This document shows positions 60,683-64,000 of a DNA stretch of 64,000 nucleotides, in pieces (position 1 is the stretch's first letter; each line of letters opens with the position of its first letter). The translations under genes and the position numbers were made by a program. Source of the stretch: Pseudomonas fulva 12-X (GTDB lineage Bacteria > Pseudomonadota > Gammaproteobacteria > Pseudomonadales > Pseudomonadaceae); assembly GCF_000213805.1 (NCBI RefSeq), contig NC_015556.1, forward strand, positions 3,053,001-3,117,000, read 5' to 3'. Below the pieces are notes generated by a model. It was not told where the DNA came from, did not search any database, and saw only the letters and a list, made by a program, of their open reading frames with translations.

Positions 60683-60916
60683 TCAGCGCTTGCTGGCGTC
60701 GTAGGTTTGCACGCCGGTTTCACCGCCGCCTTCGCCGTCACGGGTCACTTCCGGGCACTTCTCGCGGTCGTCGCCGCAGATCGAGCACTTCTTCTCGATA
60801 CCCAGATTGGCGATACCGCCGCACGAACCGGCGATGGGTTTGCGGCCCATCATCACCCCGACGGCCATCAGGCCGACGACGGTGAGCATGATCAGAAAAA
60901 CCATCACGAATGTCAT
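60683..60916 (-). CDS. nqrM: Na+-NQR maturation protein NqrM
   Basis: A 77-aa membrane protein needed to assemble Na+-NQR, probably by iron delivery to the NqrD/E centre. One helix (about 2-22) is followed by GSCGGIANLGIEKKCSICGD with the four conserved cysteines. It overlaps apbE and closes the nqr operon. Confidence 0.95.
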   Translation of the reverse strand: MTFVMVFLIMLTVVGLMAVGVMMGRKPIAGSCGGIANLGIEKKCSICGDDREKCPEVTRDGEGGGETGVQTYDASKR

Positions 60917-61944
60917 TTTTTGCCTCCCGCAGCGAACAGCTGCTCGAAAGTGGCGGTACTGCGTGTGACGAATCCGTCACCCTCACGGGTCACGAAGAAC
61001 GCCGCGATGCCCTCGCGCTCGGCATATTCCCAGCCCTTTTCCGGGCCAAGCACCAGCAGCATGGTGGACAGCCCATCGGCCATCAGCGCGGTGGGCGCCG
61101 CCACGGTAACCGCTGCCAGGTTGTGCTGAATAGGCGCAGCGGTCAGTGGGTCGAGGGTGTGGGAGTAACGTACGCCCTGCTCCTCGAAATAGTTGCGGTA
61201 GTCACCCGAGGTGGAGATGCCATAGCCGTCCAGTTCGAGTACGCGCTGGATGGCACGCTGATCATCGCGCGGCGCCTCGAGAGCGATGCGCCATGGCTGA
61301 CCATCAGGCTTGCGCCCTACCGCCTTGAGCTCTCCGGTGGCTTCGACCAGATAACTGCTCACCCCACGTTCGACCAGCTTGGTGATGATTCGGTCAACCG
61401 TATAGCCGGCCGCGATGCTGTTGAAGTCGACCTGCAGGTCGATGTCCTTGCACAGCCGATCGCCGTCGACATGTAGGTGATCCTGGCCGATGCGGTCGCG
61501 CACCTCCTTCAAGGCTTCGCCGTCCGGCACCACGCGCTCACCGTTGCCGTGCGGGCCGAAGCCCCACAGATCGAGCAAGGGCTCCAGGGTCAGGTCGAAC
61601 GCCCCGCCGCTGTCGCGATGCAGCGCGTTGCCAGTCTGGACCAGTTGCAGCACGCCCGCCGGCATAGGCATGCAGGTGCCGGCCGGTGCGCGGTTGAACT
61701 GCTCGATCAGTGAGTCATCACGATAGGTGGACATCTGCTCGTCGACTTCGGCGAAGATCGCCTCCACATCGGCCTTCAGCGACGCCTTGTCCGGCACGCC
61801 CTTGCCGCTGACGTACTTCACCGAATAGGTGCTGCCCTGCGCCGGGCCACCGAACTCCTCAACTGTCTCGGAAAAACCGCAGCCCACCAATGTCGAAGCC
61901 AGGGCTACGACAAGGGCGGGCTGTTTCAGAGCGGCTGCAATCAT
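60913..61944 (-). CDS. apbE: FAD:protein FMN transferase ApbE (flavinylates Nqr)
   Basis: Lipoprotein enzyme attaching FMN covalently to threonines of NqrB and NqrC. It has 343 aa, with lipobox LVGC at about residues 19-22. ApbE features are [15 protein letters not shown] and GTYSVKY-like GSTYSVKY near the start, with the metal site in [20 protein letters not shown]. Overlaps nqrF, as expected for a dedicated Nqr maturase. Confidence 0.95.
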   Translation of the reverse strand: MIAAALKQPALVVALASTLVGCGFSETVEEFGGPAQGSTYSVKYVSGKGVPDKASLKADVEAIFAEVDEQMSTYRDDSLIEQFNRAPAGTCMPMPAGVLQLVQTGNALHRDSGGAFDLTLEPLLDLWGFGPHGNGERVVPDGEALKEVRDRIGQDHLHVDGDRLCKDIDLQVDFNSIAAGYTVDRIITKLVERGVSSYLVEATGELKAVGRKPDGQPWRIALEAPRDDQRAIQRVLELDGYGISTSGDYRNYFEEQGVRYSHTLDPLTAAPIQHNLAAVTVAAPTALMADGLSTMLLVLGPEKGWEYAEREGIAAFFVTREGDGFVTRSTATFEQLFAAGGKK

Positions 61945-63164
61945 CCGCCGAAATCATCGAGCAGGATGTTGTCCTGTTCGACACCCAGGTCGGTGAGCAT
62001 CTTGATCACGGCAGCGTTCATCATGGGCGGGCCGCACATGTAGAACTCGCAATCCTCGGGCGCCGGGTGATCCTTGAGGTAGTTCTCGTAGAGCACGTTG
62101 TGAATGAAGCCCTTGAGCCCCGTCCAGTTGTCTTCCGGTTGCGGGTCGGACAGCGCCAGGTGCCACTCGAAGTTGGGGTTCTCCGCCTGCAGCTGGTCGT
62201 ACTCTTCGGTATAGAAAGCCTCGCGCATCGAGCGAGCGCCGTACCAGAAACTGATCTTGCGCTTGGATTTCAGGCGTTTGAGTTGGTCGAAGATGTGCGA
62301 GCGCATCGGCGCCATGCCGGCACCGCCACCGATGAAGACCATCTCGGCGTCGGTGTCCTTGGCGAAGAATTCGCCGAACGGACCGTACACGGTGACCTTG
62401 TCACCCGGCTTGAGACTGAATACCCAGGACGACATCTTGCCCGGCGGCAGATGATCCTTGCCCGGCGGTGGCGAGGCGATGCGGATGTTGAATTTCACCA
62501 GGCCGACTTCTTCGGGATAGTTGGCCATGGAGTAGGCACGGATCACCGTCTCGTCGACCTTGGACACGTACTTCCACTGGTTGAATTTGTCCCAGTCGCC
62601 GCGGTACTCCTCCTGAATGTCGAAGTCTTTGTAGTGCACGGTGTGCGGCGGGCACTCCAGCTGCACGTAGCCACCGGCTCGGAAGTCGACGTTCTCGCCT
62701 TCCGGCAATTTGAGGGTCAGCTCCTTGATGAAGGTGGCCACGTTCGGGTTGGACTCGACCGTGCATTCCCACTTCTTCACGCCGAACACTTCTTCGGGCA
62801 CCTCGATCTTCATGTCCTGCTTGACCGGGGTCTGGCAGGACAGGCGCCAGCCCTCACGGGCCTCGCGCTTGTTGAAGTGCGACTCCTCGGTGGACAGCAT
62901 CTCGCCGCCGCCGCTTTCCACGATGCACTTGCACTGCGCACAGGTACCGCCGCCACCGCAGGCCGACGACAGGAAGATGTCGTTCTCGGCCAGGGTCTGC
63001 AGCAGCTTGCCGCCAGCCGGAACGGTGATGGTGCGCTCACCATTGATCTCGATGTTCACGTCGCCGCCGGAAACCAGACGCGCACGGGCCATGAGGATCA
63101 CGGCGACCAGTGCCACGATGACCCCGGTGAACATGGACACTGCTACCAGAATTTCAAAAGCCAT
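61941..63164 (-). CDS. nqrF: Na+-translocating NADH:quinone reductase subunit F
   Basis: Electron entry subunit: takes hydride from NADH via FAD to a [2Fe-2S] centre. It has 407 aa from [11 protein letters not shown]. An N-terminal helix (3-26) precedes the ferredoxin motif [14 protein letters not shown] (C69, C75, C78, fourth Cys in WRLSCQTPV). FAD-binding [11 protein letters not shown] and NAD-binding [16 protein letters not shown] follow. Confidence 0.98.
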   Translation of the reverse strand: MAFEILVAVSMFTGVIVALVAVILMARARLVSGGDVNIEINGERTITVPAGGKLLQTLAENDIFLSSACGGGGTCAQCKCIVESGGGEMLSTEESHFNKREAREGWRLSCQTPVKQDMKIEVPEEVFGVKKWECTVESNPNVATFIKELTLKLPEGENVDFRAGGYVQLECPPHTVHYKDFDIQEEYRGDWDKFNQWKYVSKVDETVIRAYSMANYPEEVGLVKFNIRIASPPPGKDHLPPGKMSSWVFSLKPGDKVTVYGPFGEFFAKDTDAEMVFIGGGAGMAPMRSHIFDQLKRLKSKRKISFWYGARSMREAFYTEEYDQLQAENPNFEWHLALSDPQPEDNWTGLKGFIHNVLYENYLKDHPAPEDCEFYMCGPPMMNAAVIKMLTDLGVEQDNILLDDFGG

Positions 63165-63174
63165 TGGCAACCCC

Positions 63175-63783
63175 TTACAGCTGTACGCCGGAGAACGACA
63201 TGAAGCCCAGCGACATCAGGCCAACGGTGATGAAGGTCAGGCCCAGACCGCGCAAACCGGCGGGTGGGTCGCTGTACTTGAGCTTCTCGCGGATGGCGGC
63301 CAGCAGCACGATGGCCAGCGCCCACGAAACCCCGGCGCCGGCGCCATACACCACGCTCTCGGTGAAGTTGTAGTCGCGCTCGACCATGAACAGCGTGCCG
63401 CCGAAGATGGCGCAGTGCACGGTGATCAGCGGCAGGAAGATACCGAGCGCGTTGTAGAGCGCGGGCAGGTACTTGTCGAGCACCATCTCCATGATCTGCA
63501 CCACCGCGGCGATCAGGCCGATGTAGCAGATAAGACCGAGAAAGCTCAGGTCGGTATCCGGCATGCCGGCCCAGCTCAGCGCGCCTTCCTTGAGCAGGTA
63601 GACGTAGAGCAGATTGTTGAGCGGCACGGTGATGACCATCACTACGATGACCGTCAGGCCGAGCATCAGGGACGTTTCGACCTTCTTGGAAATCGCCAGA
63701 AAGGTACACATGCCCAGGAAGAACGCCAGCGCCATGTTCTCGATGAACACCGCGCGGACGAACAGGCTGATGTAATGTTCCAT
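63175..63783 (-). CDS. nqrE: Na+-NQR subunit E
   Basis: A 202-aa, six-helix subunit forming, with NqrD, the buried iron centre. Half-helix motifs [11 protein letters not shown] and [12 protein letters not shown] carry the conserved cysteines (C26 and C120 region). Confidence 0.97.
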   Translation of the reverse strand: MEHYISLFVRAVFIENMALAFFLGMCTFLAISKKVETSLMLGLTVIVVMVITVPLNNLLYVYLLKEGALSWAGMPDTDLSFLGLICYIGLIAAVVQIMEMVLDKYLPALYNALGIFLPLITVHCAIFGGTLFMVERDYNFTESVVYGAGAGVSWALAIVLLAAIREKLKYSDPPAGLRGLGLTFITVGLMSLGFMSFSGVQL

Positions 63784-63784
63784 A

Positions 63785-64000
63785 TCAGTAAGCCTCCTCG
63801 TTCTTCACCTGCGGCGCCATGCGGTACTCGACCTTCTCGACCTGCTCTTTCTTGTAGCTACGCAGTGCCCAGATGAACAGACCGATCAGGAAGAACGCCG
63901 ACGGCGGCAGCAGCAGCAAGCCGTTGGGCTGGTACCAGCCGCCATTGTTGACGGTGTGCATGATTTCCACGCCCAGTAGCGAGCCGGCACCGAACAGCTC
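63785..64000 (-). CDS. nqrD: Na+-NQR subunit D (partial, N-terminus outside window)
   Basis: Only the C-terminal ~71 codons are present, reading [20 protein letters not shown] and then the last membrane helix ([20 protein letters not shown]). The frame is open to the right edge. The stop lies 2 bp before the nqrE start, in the usual nqrD-nqrE order. Confidence 0.93.
   Translation of the reverse strand, partial: ELFGAGSLLGVEIMHTVNNGGWYQPNGLLLLPPSAFFLIGLFIWALRSYKKEQVEKVEYRMAPQVKNEEAY

Overview
The window is a piece of the chromosome of a high-GC gammaproteobacterium, almost certainly a Pseudomonas. Grounds: two tandem ccoNOQP operons next to ccoGHIS, hemN and anr; dnaX-ybaB-recR; lolCDE beside an lpxK/kdsB/murB block; an nqr operon; and typical Pseudomonas REP sequences. 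From remembered P. aeruginosa PAO1 gene order, the left part (dnaX to apt) resembles the PA1532-PA1564 neighbourhood, with pdxB and pmpM-like insertions. The right part (sppA to nqrD) resembles PA2973-PA2996. The join falls between apt and sppA, near 39.75 kb.

Layout. 1-3.4 kb: an iron-signalling triplet on the minus strand (ECF sigma factor, FecR-like anti-sigma, and a TonB receptor with an STN domain that runs off the left edge). 3.4-6.7 kb: recR, ybaB, dnaX. 7.2-13.2 kb: small conserved proteins, pdxB, a MATE pump, a TusA-like protein and rlmM. 13.4-18.1 kb: acnA and the aerotaxis receptor aer. 18.1-23 kb: an accessory island. It opens with three gene cassettes separated by three related 76-77 bp attC sites and has no integrase gene, so it is a chromosomal-integron remnant. 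A run of small same-strand genes and a family of palindromic GTAGGGTGGA repeats follow. 24-36.3 kb: two complete cbb3 oxidase operons, then ccoG-ccoH-ccoI-ccoS and a SafE-like protein. 36.4-39.7 kb: hemN, anr, apt. 39.8-46.3 kb: sppA-like, a HAD phosphatase, rluC, and the divergent rne with a leader of nearly 700 nt. 46.5-51.1 kb: murB, a low-molecular-weight phosphatase, kdsB, a Trm112-like protein, lpxK, exbD and exbB in one overlapping minus-strand operon. 51.2-56.7 kb: comEC and lolCDE. 56.8-59 kb: a PilZ protein, a small secreted protein, a glycerophosphodiesterase and a P-loop kinase. 59.2-64 kb: sthA, then nqrM, apbE, nqrF, nqrE and a partial nqrD.

The central 12-15 kb is a low-oxygen respiration module. 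Anr is the oxygen-sensing activator. Anr-type boxes can be read upstream of hemN, ccoG and the first cco operon. CcoG, CcoH, CcoI and CcoS mature the oxidases, and Aer steers cells along redox and oxygen gradients. The right third combines envelope biogenesis (LPS, peptidoglycan, lipoprotein sorting) with sodium-pumping respiration.

The strongest unusual signal is the integrase-less cassette array at 18.28-19.64 kb. In all three cassettes the first bases are the exact inverse complement of the R'' core of that cassette's own attC, which is the signature of genuine site-specific cassette capture. Its three genes have no function I can assign. Other points worth attention are a probable CTG start for ccoI, a TTG start for the second ccoP, and a 90-bp identical block shared by the two ccoN genes.
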